Assembly (NCBI RefSeq): GCF_000330505.1
Contig: NW_004443648.1
Span: forward strand, 735,479 to 799,478
Direction of reading: 5' to 3'
Length of the DNA stretch: 64,000 nucleotides
DNA from: Entamoeba invadens IP1
Lineage: Eukaryota > Evosea > Mastigamoebida > Endamoebidae
The notes under the pieces were generated by a model. That model had not been told where the DNA came from. It was given only the letters and a program-made list of their open reading frames with translations, and searched no databases. Of the stretch, positions 50,144-58,868 are shown in pieces. Position numbers and translations under genes: made by a program. The first letter of the stretch is position 1; each line of letters starts with the position of its first letter.

Positions 50144-51022
50144 CTTTTCTTCTCAGTTTTGTATTGTTTCTTTTTCTCTTCTTTCGATGCCGCCATTGCT
50201 ATTTGTGGACATTCGCTGGTTTTATTATTAATTAGGCATTAGTACTTCATTAATTGGTTTTTGTTTCATTTGAAGTTATTTATAACTATTCATTGAACAT
50301 TTAATAACTATAGTATTGATTTTTAAATGGTATAATAAGTAGTTTATTAATGGTGGCGAACGACCAAATCAGTTCGAGGTTAAAAACAAACTCATGTTTT
50401 TTGTGACAATCACATCGACCTTCAATTCAAGAAAAAGAGGTTAATTGTTTAATTAAATAATCAAACATTCTAATAAGTAAAAAAAAAAGATTGTAAAATG
50501 AAAAAATGAAAATTTGTTTCTTGATGAAGTATTGATTAAAATGTTTTTTTTATTAAAAAAAAAACAATAATTGTTGGTTAAAATAATTATATTTAATTAT
50601 AAAATATAGTTAAATGATTTTTTTAAATAGAAAAGAACCATTCTTGTTGTGTTCCAACAAGTTAAAATTGTTAGTAACAAATAAATAATGACAGAATCTC
50701 ATTTTTTTATTGATAATAAGCTATAAATGATAATAATTATGTTATATTTAATTCAATTATAACAAATAATAAAATTACTATTATTTATAGTATAAACAAT
50801 TATTCAAGATTTTCAGAAATCATTATTAGATTATTAGTATTTAAATAGTTAATAAAATACTATACTATTTACTATAATACCAATTACAATTAAACTATTT
50901 AAAAATGAATTTTTTTAATTTTAAATACTAAAACAAAGAAATAGTAAAATAAATAATACAACAATAGATAATAAAAAGATAAGACCAACTATAACATAAA
51001 AAACACATTTTGGTTTTCAGTG
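50144..51022. other. AT-rich intergenic region
   Basis: About 880 bases between two divergent genes. 50144-50410 is less AT-rich (promoter or 5' UTR of the minus-strand gene), the rest is A/T runs. No repeat or gene. Confidence 0.4.
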
Positions 51023-53233
51023 ATGGATGTGGTCCATAAGATACCGGAGGATAGCATTATTGATTCTATCATTGAATTAGCCCATGAGTCCCAGTACAAA
51101 ACGATATATAAAGAGGCCGTCAAACATCTTAAAAAGTTACCAAACAATCAATTTTGGCGTGTCATCAAAGCGTATGCCCTTTCCAATACAAACCAAGAAG
51201 AAGAGGCCTTTACCATCTTAAGCGATCTAGTGAAAGAGAGTGTTGAAGATACGACTGTAGGATGGATTTATTACATATACATCCTTCAAAAGAATTCTGA
51301 AGGGTATTACACCGCTGTTCGTTCATTATATGCCAACAACCCCAAAAACATTAAACGAATGGAAGAGCGATATCTTCTAGCTGTCATTGAAAAAGACTTT
51401 GTTCTTCAACAGAAACTCCTTGGAGACATCGGGAGAGAAAAACCAAATGACAAGAAGTACAAAGACGCACGAATCAAATTAATGGCAGAGAACCCTAAAA
51501 CAAAGACCACGGCAAAGATGTTCCTCAAACGATCACATCAAACACAAAGTGAAAAGACGTTGTACCTCTCGTTACTTAAAAGGGATGGAGAGAGTTTGGA
51601 GGCTCTGACTATATTAGAAGAACTCTTGAAGAGTAAAGAAATCACATTGTTTGAGAAACGAGAACGAACCCTTGAATACCTCGAAGAATTAATTCAAGCA
51701 AAACAATACGAAAAGGCCGCTGACTTGTCTTTGGCATATTTTGAGGAATTCAAAGACAACGACTACAGCGCATATAAAGTGTTACTTGACGCCCTCAAAA
51801 ATATCGATACGGAGAAACACAAGAAATACATCGACTTCGTTCAAGAGGAGAAAAAGAAGGAAATGACAAAGGAAATGCAACGAGCACCTTATCTGTTTGA
51901 GATTGAGTATTACACTATACTCAATGATGTCCCTCATATCGTCGAGTGTGTTCTGACCTTCTTAAATCTATTCAACGACCTCAGATCAACAGCTGCAGAC
52001 GTATTCCCATTGATCGGAGATGAAGTCAAAAAGGCACTCCTCACAAGAACAGAGCAATTTAAAACGTTTCACAGCGAGTTGTTGGTGTCTCTTCATAAAG
52101 ACGTTGAACGTGTCGACGGCAATGCTGAAAGTACATTTGCGTTAGTTAGTTCGTATATAGAGAGATACACAACAACACTCAATGTCAAGTTCTTGGAAGA
52201 TGGAATTACTCTATGCGACGAAGAGTTGAAGAAAGATGAAGACGAATTTGAGTTTTATATCTTGAAGAGTAAAATGTACGAATTGCTTGGCATGCGCGAT
52301 TGTGCATTTGAAGAGGTAATGAAGGCACGAATGGACATCAAAGGAATATTACTGGAATCGGTCGGGTATCTCATCTTCCCCCTTCAATTCGAATTTGGTG
52401 GGAACGACAAGATGAAAATAACTAACAAGAAGTACACCCACTTGTTCAACGAGCATTTGATCCAAATGAAAGACAACATCAACGAAGCACTCCAAACACA
52501 GAACTGGGAAGCTTATGACGATTTCTTCAACTTCGAAGAGAAATTGAAGAACTCGGGGATGAGAGAAGCCGTCCAAATTTCTGACGTGTTGTATCGCCTG
52601 TTGGACACCTTCGAACACACTTTTGAAAATGGAAAGTTTTTGAAAGAAAAGTGTCAAGCAAAGGTACTAAAAATTGTGGACTTTGAGGCAAAGGAAATGT
52701 TGGTCGATAACTCGGACTGGAGCGCTTGCTTCTCTGAGTTATTCACAACACTCCCAGTCGTCAATGAAATAACCCCGTTTTACGATATTTTGCATAGAAC
52801 CGGAAATTTCAAGGTCCTGAGACAATATCAAAAGGTTTTGAACATTTTGAAAGGCGGAGAAAAGATCGAAATCGCAAATGAACTGAAAGACGACGTGATT
52901 TCGTCGGCACAAATTGCAGTGATCACTGCAGAGAACGTCGAAGAGAACTTGAAGAAAGTTGTCGAACTGTTAAAGACAGAGAAAATTGCTCTGGGAAAAC
53001 AGTTTACATTGAAAAGAAACGTTTTGCTGAACGTTGTTGTCGTTGCGTTGACAAAATGGATTTTGCATGGAAAAGTCGAAGCGAAAATCCAATTGGAAGA
53101 AATTGCCGAATTTTTGACTTCCAAAGCCGAGGTGAAGAGCGAGATGAAAGAGCTTGTAAACGCTTGGGAGGTCCAACAAACCGAATTGACAAAAACAGCA
53201 GAAAGGATTTTGACAATCGTAAAAATGATATGA
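51023..53233 (+). CDS. NatB auxiliary subunit (NAA25/Mdm20-like) TPR protein
   Basis: 736 residues from the ATG at 51023 (the frame also runs through a GTG just before). All helical with TPR-like pairs near the N-terminus (FWRVIKAYALSNTNQEEEAF, EALTILEELLKSKEITLFEK, YEKAADLSLAYFEEFKDNDY). The order of an early TPR block, a KRERTLEYLEELIQAKQYE region and a long helical C-terminus fits the auxiliary subunit of N-terminal acetyltransferase B, which anchors catalytic NAA20 at ribosomes and acetylates proteins starting Met-Asp/Glu/Asn. Length is shorter than human NAA25 (972). The alternative is another TPR scaffold such as NAA15. Confidence 0.5.
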   Translation: MDVVHKIPEDSIIDSIIELAHESQYKTIYKEAVKHLKKLPNNQFWRVIKAYALSNTNQEEEAFTILSDLVKESVEDTTVGWIYYIYILQKNSEGYYTAVRSLYANNPKNIKRMEERYLLAVIEKDFVLQQKLLGDIGREKPNDKKYKDARIKLMAENPKTKTTAKMFLKRSHQTQSEKTLYLSLLKRDGESLEALTILEELLKSKEITLFEKRERTLEYLEELIQAKQYEKAADLSLAYFEEFKDNDYSAYKVLLDALKNIDTEKHKKYIDFVQEEKKKEMTKEMQRAPYLFEIEYYTILNDVPHIVECVLTFLNLFNDLRSTAADVFPLIGDEVKKALLTRTEQFKTFHSELLVSLHKDVERVDGNAESTFALVSSYIERYTTTLNVKFLEDGITLCDEELKKDEDEFEFYILKSKMYELLGMRDCAFEEVMKARMDIKGILLESVGYLIFPLQFEFGGNDKMKITNKKYTHLFNEHLIQMKDNINEALQTQNWEAYDDFFNFEEKLKNSGMREAVQISDVLYRLLDTFEHTFENGKFLKEKCQAKVLKIVDFEAKEMLVDNSDWSACFSELFTTLPVVNEITPFYDILHRTGNFKVLRQYQKVLNILKGGEKIEIANELKDDVISSAQIAVITAENVEENLKKVVELLKTEKIALGKQFTLKRNVLLNVVVVALTKWILHGKVEAKIQLEEIAEFLTSKAEVKSEMKELVNAWEVQQTELTKTAERILTIVKMI

Positions 53234-53300
53234 AACTAATTTGGTCATTTTTAATGTTTTGTTCAAGTTGAGTTAGAACAAAACACCCAAGGACAATGAG

Positions 53301-53891
53301 TTATATCAATAACAACACAATTTCCACAAACAAGAGGGCAACAGCAGACGCTGCGCACTGGTACATCACACCCTCTTTGCAAGTATTGCAGTCCTGAATC
53401 TTGTCTCGTTTGATCTCTTCTTTGCACTTTTCGTCCGAGTAAGTTATTAAATACAAAACCTTGTCTCCACCATCGTTCTTTTCGACCTTATATCTGCAGT
53501 AATTGTTTTTGCACAAGAATTTGTTCTTTGTGTAATAGTGTCGAACTGTTCTGTCTCTCATCGGACAATCTGGCTTTTCGGCTGCTGCACTAAAAGCAAT
53601 GTGTGAAGGTGCGAATGTGAACAAGTCAATCTTTTGATTTTCGCCATACTCAATTGTGTATCCAGTGAACGAACCAAGGCAATCCGAGGTGGAGAAAATA
53701 AGATATCTGAGACTCTCCTCATCTTTTGTGTACATGAACGAGCTGGAGTCGTTGACGTAATAGCACTTATCGAGCGCAGATTTGTGGAAAGTGACTCTTT
53801 TGTCATCAACCCCCTTTTCAAGAACTTCGACCACGTCTTTGGCAAATCCAGTGTTGCTTAGAGCAACAATCAACAGAAAAACGAATTCCAT
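53301..53891 (-). CDS. secreted Cys-containing protein with a C-terminal hydrophobic end (possible GPI anchor)
   Basis: 196 residues with a signal peptide (MEFVFLLIVALSNTGFAKD), about ten Cys in the ectodomain (CDKCYYV-like pairs, CKNNYCRYK, DCNTCKEG) and a C-terminal hydrophobic segment SAVALLFVEIVLLLI with nothing after it. That is the form of a GPI-anchored or tail-anchored surface protein. No named domain; the even Cys count suggests disulfides. Convergent with the NatB gene, 67 bases apart. Confidence 0.7.
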   Translation of the reverse strand: MEFVFLLIVALSNTGFAKDVVEVLEKGVDDKRVTFHKSALDKCYYVNDSSSFMYTKDEESLRYLIFSTSDCLGSFTGYTIEYGENQKIDLFTFAPSHIAFSAAAEKPDCPMRDRTVRHYYTKNKFLCKNNYCRYKVEKNDGGDKVLYLITYSDEKCKEEIKRDKIQDCNTCKEGVMYQCAASAVALLFVEIVLLLI

Positions 53892-54331
53892 TTTTTGTTA
53901 TTGCAACAGCATTTTGTAGCCTTGAATGGTCTTTCTTTCCGCCATAAAATAGAATCTCAAAATTTGACAACTTGTTTTTTAAAATGATATTTTGTTTTTT
54001 TTAATGTTGAAAACCCGAAAAAATCTTTTTTCAAAAACTATCCCAAAAACATTTATTAAAATTATTAGTTTAAGTTGTTAAATATGATTCTTCTATTAAA
54101 ATAACAAATAGTTTTTTAAATTAATAAATACTATAATAATTAAATGGTGTTGTTCTAATAATTATCGATAATAAACAATTATTATTACCATTCATAATAA
54201 AAACTTAATGATTATAATAAAATAAATTATAAATAAATAAAAAAGGAATTAACAATCAACCAAGATAATCAAAATGCCTTTCAATTTTTGAAAAAAAAGA
54301 ATGAATCAAAACTCAGATTATTTTTTACAGA
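53892..54331. other. AT-rich divergent promoter region
   Basis: About 440 bases between two divergent genes for secreted proteins; A/T runs. Confidence 0.4.
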
Positions 54332-54853
54332 ATGATTGTGATATTTGGGCTACTTTTTTGCCTGACATTGGGCGGAGGGCCTTTTGACAACCCAATCATC
54401 AAGATGGGTCTTGGAGCCGTCGGCGTGAAAATCATCTCTCCTGGTGATTTAAAAGGAGCCGCCTCTGCTGTTCCCGACAAGGGTGGCATTGCCAATTTTG
54501 CTATGCAAGAACCGATGGCACGGAAAGGTTCCGAATCATCAGTCCTACCCAGTGAACTCAAGTTAAAAGTTGTTGACGAGGTTCAACGACAATTTGCTTT
54601 AATTCTTGATTTGTGTTTCTATGGCCCTTACGGAATACCCGTTTACACGCCAATCATCTCGCCATGTGTCACGATGATGACGATGTTACAGGTCATGACT
54701 GCTTGGCAACAGGTAGAGGTGTTTAGAAAGCAATTTGAAATGGAGGAATATGCTCAAATAGCTGGTATGGCGATGAATGGGTATGTTGTAGCGCGAAATT
54801 TGAATCTGAGGCATAGGGTCGACTTAGGGAAGTGGCAAGACACCAACCCATAG
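54332..54853 (+). CDS. secreted protein, unrecognised
   Basis: 173 residues beginning with a signal-peptide-like segment (MIVIFGLLFCLTLGG). The mature part has a Gly/Ala/Pro-rich stretch (LKGAASAVPDKGGIANFAM), a central Cys/Pro-containing hydrophobic patch (YGPYGIPVYTPIISPC) and a Met/Gln-rich helix. No domain recognised. Base use is coding-like. Next to it is the gap at 54982. Confidence 0.6.
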   Translation: MIVIFGLLFCLTLGGGPFDNPIIKMGLGAVGVKIISPGDLKGAASAVPDKGGIANFAMQEPMARKGSESSVLPSELKLKVVDEVQRQFALILDLCFYGPYGIPVYTPIISPCVTMMTMLQVMTAWQQVEVFRKQFEMEEYAQIAGMAMNGYVVARNLNLRHRVDLGKWQDTNP

Positions 54854-54981
54854 TTTCATGTTTATGTTATTTACTGTGATGTGTCTGAGTTAATGTTACC
54901 CAAAATAGCGTCTAAACACTAGGCTTCGCACCCGAGAATTTTTTATCAAAAATTAGTATCTAAAAAAGCTAATAAAACGGG

Positions 54982-55081
54982 NNNNNNNNNNNNNNNNNNN
55001 NNNNNNNNNNNNNNNNNNNNNNNNNNNNNNNNNNNNNNNNNNNNNNNNNNNNNNNNNNNNNNNNNNNNNNNNNNNNNNNNN
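54982..55081. other. assembly gap (100 N)
   Basis: Exactly 100 N, so gap size unknown. It lies between the secreted protein and the cysteine proteinase, in non-coding sequence. Confidence 0.99.
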
Positions 55082-55258
55082 TATTCATTAATTCTAATTC
55101 TATTTATTATAAAGGAATAGTATATTCAACTCAAAGTGCTTTGATTTTTGGTTTTATTTCACAGCAAAAATTCAAAGCGAGAAAAAGCCAAGCAGAGCGA
55201 AAAGTCGTAAAGTTAGAAATGAGTATAAAAAAATTTTCATTAGTAACTCATAACATCA

Positions 55259-56200
55259 ATGATCGGATTTCTCTTGATTGCACTTGCAAGTGCACTTGAC
55301 TTCCAGGCGTGGACCGCAAAGTACAACAAACGCTTCAGTGCTGTTGAAGCGCTCCGAAGAAGAGCAATCTTCACTGCAAACTCTCGCTATGTCTCCATGT
55401 TCAACAAGGAACACAAGTTCCAGTTATCAAATGAGGGTCCCTTTGCTGCTATGACCAACGCCGAGTATCGCGCTCAACTCAAGTTGATTAGAAAGGATGA
55501 CAAGAGTGTTCCCGTGTATTTGAATAGATCAGCACCCGAGTCCCTTGACTTGAGAACAAGCAACAAAGTGACTCCCATTAGAGATCAAGCCCAATGTGGT
55601 TCATGTTATACATTTGGATCAACTGCATCTCTTGAGGGAAGATTATTGATGATTGGTGGGGATTACCAAACACTTGATTTGTCTGAGGAACAATTAGTGC
55701 AATGCTCAAAGGAACAAGGCAACAACGGATGCAATGGTGGACTTGGAAAGAATGCTTATGAGTATATCAAGGCTAATGGTATTGTCCAAGAGAAGGATTA
55801 CCCATACACAGCAGTTGATGGAAGTTGCACTGTTGATGTCAGCAAGAAGTATGCGACTATCACTGGCTACAATTCAGTCCCAAGAAAGAACGACGCCGAA
55901 TTGAAGGCGGCTTTGGTCGATGGTGTTGTTGATGTCTCTATTGATGCATCTTCTGCTAAGTTCCAATTGTACAAGACAGGAGTTTACACAGATACTAAGT
56001 GCGGAACAGGTTACTTCGATTTGAACCACGAAGTCGCCGCTGTTGGATATGGAACACTCGATGGCGCTGCTTATTGGATTGTCAGAAATTCATGGGGAAC
56101 ATCTTGGGGTGACAAAGGTTACATCTTGATGGCGGCTGAAGGAAATACTTGTGGTGTTACTACTGACCCACTCTACCCAACTGGCGTCAAATTCCTTTAA
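55259..56200 (+). CDS. papain-family cysteine proteinase (Entamoeba CP-A type)
   Basis: 313 residues, the normal length of Entamoeba CP-A zymogens. Signal peptide 1-13, then an I29-type inhibitor prodomain (FQAWTAKYNKRF), and a mature enzyme from about residue 94. Catalytic residues are present: Cys116 in QCGSCYTFGS, His257 in DLNHEVAAVGYG and Asn277 in RNSWGTSWG; the Gln of the oxyanion hole is in RDQAQCG. These enzymes work in lysosome-like vesicles and are secreted, degrading matrix and food proteins. Codon use is strongly biased (AGA, CCA, GGA), a sign of high expression. A TATA-like GAGTATAAAAAA lies about 40 bases upstream. Confidence 0.95.
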   Translation: MIGFLLIALASALDFQAWTAKYNKRFSAVEALRRRAIFTANSRYVSMFNKEHKFQLSNEGPFAAMTNAEYRAQLKLIRKDDKSVPVYLNRSAPESLDLRTSNKVTPIRDQAQCGSCYTFGSTASLEGRLLMIGGDYQTLDLSEEQLVQCSKEQGNNGCNGGLGKNAYEYIKANGIVQEKDYPYTAVDGSCTVDVSKKYATITGYNSVPRKNDAELKAALVDGVVDVSIDASSAKFQLYKTGVYTDTKCGTGYFDLNHEVAAVGYGTLDGAAYWIVRNSWGTSWGDKGYILMAAEGNTCGVTTDPLYPTGVKFL

Positions 56201-56972
56201 TTCTTATTTTAGCATTTTTTATTGGTTTTTTATTATTAAAATTTTTTGGTTTTAATTTCTTTTATTAATTAAGAAATTGTTTTAATTCTTAAATAGTAGT
56301 ATATTTTATAATAACATAACTATTAATTATAATACAATGAAATGATAATGAATTCCAACACATTATTAGAAATCAACAATACCAGTCAAAAGTGTCTCTT
56401 TTTTCAAATAATACACATCTATTTGTCATAAAGTAGAATGTGAAATTGTTTTTTTATTTTGAAAGTTATTTTAAAGTAAAATTAGGTTTTAATTCAATAA
56501 ACAATCCAAATTCAAGAAATTATTTTTAAATGAACTTTTGATTTGAAAAATAAGACAAACCAGTTATCTATTCTTGTACCACAAATATACATTATTGACT
56601 GTAGTTATTTTATAATAAAATTATTATAACAACTATATATATATATATATTTAAAAATAGAAATAGTAAAAAATGAAAAAAAGAAAGAATTTATAAATTT
56701 TTTCAGTTAGTTTTTAGTTGGTATTTTCAAAATGTGTATAGTTTAAATAGTATTGAAATAATAAAAAATAATATTGTTAAAAACAAAGCTGAGGTATAAA
56801 AACAAAAAATTTGTCATCTAATCGCCACAATGATGAGAATTTAGTGTGATCAACCATGATAAATACATACGTCTTCATCTCTGAGTGGACTTTTACAATC
56901 AAATGACCTTCTTTAACTTAATGATAAGCAGTGGCTCAACATATAATGTTTTTTTACTGTTTTGAAAGTAAG

Positions 56973-57046
<74 letters not shown>

Positions 57047-57061
57047 TAGTATGACAAGTTT
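56201..57061. other. AT-rich intergenic region ending in a microsatellite
   Basis: About 860 bases downstream of the proteinase, with a short TA run near 56636 and the AAT microsatellite at its end. No gene. Confidence 0.45.
56974..57046. repeat. AAT microsatellite, about 24 units
   Basis: Uninterrupted AAT trinucleotide repeat of about 73 bases. It makes a spurious minus-strand frame with poly-Ile (56899-57129). Next to a MITE-like element. Confidence 0.97.
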
Positions 57062-57456
57062 AACTTATGGCTGTTCTGCGACTTTTTAAGTTCCTTCAAA
57101 AGTCGCTGACTTCTTTTAGAACTAAACAACTATTAACTTTAATAAATTATACCATATTCATTTTTGTCTCAAAAATGTGTAAAAACACATTAGTTGTTAT
57201 AATTTGTTATATTATAATCATATAAATATAATTTAAAAAATGATTTGAGAAGATATAATTGGGACGATATTTTTTCATTTTATTTTTTAATAATAATTAT
57301 ATTAGATTTATATGGTTTATTTTTTCAATATCTTTTAAATGATAAATGGTATTTTGAATAGTTATTTAACTAAATATTTAGGTCAGCGACTTTTAAAACC
57401 ACTATAAAGTCGGCGATTTTCAAAGGGACTATAAAGTCGCCGAACAGCTATAACTC
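57062..57456. mobile_element. second MITE-like element with imperfect inverted ends
   Basis: The left end (57062-57112) reads AACTTATGGCTGTTCTGCGA then CTTT and later AAAAGTCGCTGAC. The reverse complement of the right end (57381-57456) reads GAGTTATAGCTGTTCGGCGA then CTTT and also ends in AAAAGTCGCTGAC. The right arm contains an extra copy of the CGCCGACTTTATAGT motif, so the arms differ in length. About 395 bp, no coding frame. A non-autonomous DNA element is likely; not related to the 17172 element by sequence. Confidence 0.65.
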
Positions 57457-57735
57457 ATATTAACATAAAGTAACTCACTTTAACTATTCAAAATTAGATA
57501 TTCGTCGTTTTACTATAAAACAAACTATACTCATTAAAAAAATTATGTTTAGTATATCCATAGTTTAACAATTATATAAAGTTTGTAAAATTTATTATAA
57601 AATAAACCATAATTAACTACATTCATAATACTCGAAAACAAGAAAAAAAATAAAATCATGTAACTTTTGAACCAAAATCATATAAATTTTTAATAATAAA
57701 AGAACTAATCTTTTAGTAACAAATGAATTATTTCC

Positions 57736-58179
57736 TTAAAACTTTCCTGCTTGTTTGACGACTCTCTTTCGTTCATTTCTTGGGTCCTTCTGAATGTGGT
57801 TGTTGTGTTCTGGATGTTTTGGACCAAATGGAAAAGGTGCAGGGACACGAGAGTCCATTGATCCTTCAAAAGGAGCAGTTGAGTTGTCATCATGTGGATG
57901 GTGTGGTGGGAAGTGTGGGACTTCTGAACCAAATGGCACATCTGAACCGTCTTTTGGTGGGAAAGGTGGTGGGATGGTTGAGTCACAAGACTCACTTCCA
58001 TCTTCACAAGGCACGTGTGGCGGATGTGGGAAGTGAGGACCGTGGTTGTGGTCATCATGTGGGAACTCGGGTGGTGCTATTGAACCTTCTGGGACTTGTG
58101 AGTCTTCAATTGGCTTCTCATGTCTTCCTCTGAACGCAAGTGCAGAGCAAATGAGTGCTATAAAGAGGATTTGTTTCAT
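57736..58179 (-). CDS. His/Pro/Asp-rich secreted protein
   Basis: 147 residues from the ATG at 58179, chosen because it starts a signal peptide (MKQILFIALICSALAF). The mature protein is about one-fifth Pro with many His and Asp and short repeats (PHDDHNHGPHFPHPPH, HFPPHHPHDDN, PFPFGPKHPEHN) and a basic end (RKRVVKQAGKF). Only two Cys. Low complexity, so no fold is expected; such tracts can bind Zn, Cu or Ni, which is inference from composition. The longer reading from 58263 adds 28 residues before the signal peptide and is less likely. Confidence 0.7.
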   Translation of the reverse strand: MKQILFIALICSALAFRGRHEKPIEDSQVPEGSIAPPEFPHDDHNHGPHFPHPPHVPCEDGSESCDSTIPPPFPPKDGSDVPFGSEVPHFPPHHPHDDNSTAPFEGSMDSRVPAPFPFGPKHPEHNNHIQKDPRNERKRVVKQAGKF

Positions 58180-58868
58180 CTGATATTGTGGTTGATTTTC
58201 AATTGGCTTATAAGGTGTCCTTTGCGTCAAAGTTGCTGTTTTTGATAGAAAGGTATTTCGCATTGAAATAGAAATCCTACCATCTTTCCTACCAACAACA
58301 GAAGAAGACTCTTTTATGGTTTTTGAATACTGAAATTAATTAATATTAATTTAAGTACTATTTAACTATAGTTTTCAATAATATTTTTTTAAAAAATGAA
58401 ATATAAACTTTAATTTATAGTTTAACAATGATAATCAATTAGCATAAAAAAAGACAACAGACAGACTCTACAGATTCACATTTTTTTTAGAAAACAATAT
58501 ATAAATATTATTTCAATACTTTTGTGTCTTAAAGTGAGTAAAACCAATTCCATGGTGTAGTCGAATTGGAGTCAATTCGACTTTCATAATAAAGAATCCA
58601 CAAACACGGCACAAACATTCTACAAAAAACATCATTAATTAATTAAGTTTAAAAACTAGAATCAAATTAATACATTTGTTTTTTTCATTTTACCTTTTTT
58701 ACATGTTTGTGTTATTATTCTGTAATAAAACATAAATCAAACACTTATTAATAAAATAAGTTAAACAATGCAAACTATAAGTTTTTGAAAACTTAAGGTT
58801 CATTGAAATACTTCAAAAAATTGATGACTTATTGTTCAACAAAAAAAGGAAAAACAAAGAACTCCAAA
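58180..58868. other. intergenic region with a possible small zinc-finger exon
   Basis: Mostly AT-rich. On the minus strand, 58513-58619 is a less AT-rich exon-like stretch after a TTTTTTGTAG acceptor, coding ECLCRVCGFFIMKVELTPIR and further residues to a TGA. A perfect 10-bp inverted repeat with 4-base loop (58559-58582) lies in it. A short upstream exon can be proposed from an ATG near 58733 but its donor is GTAAAA, not the usual GTTTGT, so I leave this unresolved. Confidence 0.3.

Noticed and set aside
56899..57129. Minus-strand frame with poly-isoleucine
   Set aside because: Created by the AAT microsatellite; not a protein.
57705..58058. 117-codon frame overlapping the His-rich gene
   Set aside because: Alternative frame of the repetitive His/Pro coding sequence, lacks a signal peptide.
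58559..58582. Palindrome AGTCGAATTG/CAATTCGACT as a terminator or ncRNA
   Set aside because: A single 10-bp hairpin without a conserved context is not enough to call either; kept only as part of a finding.
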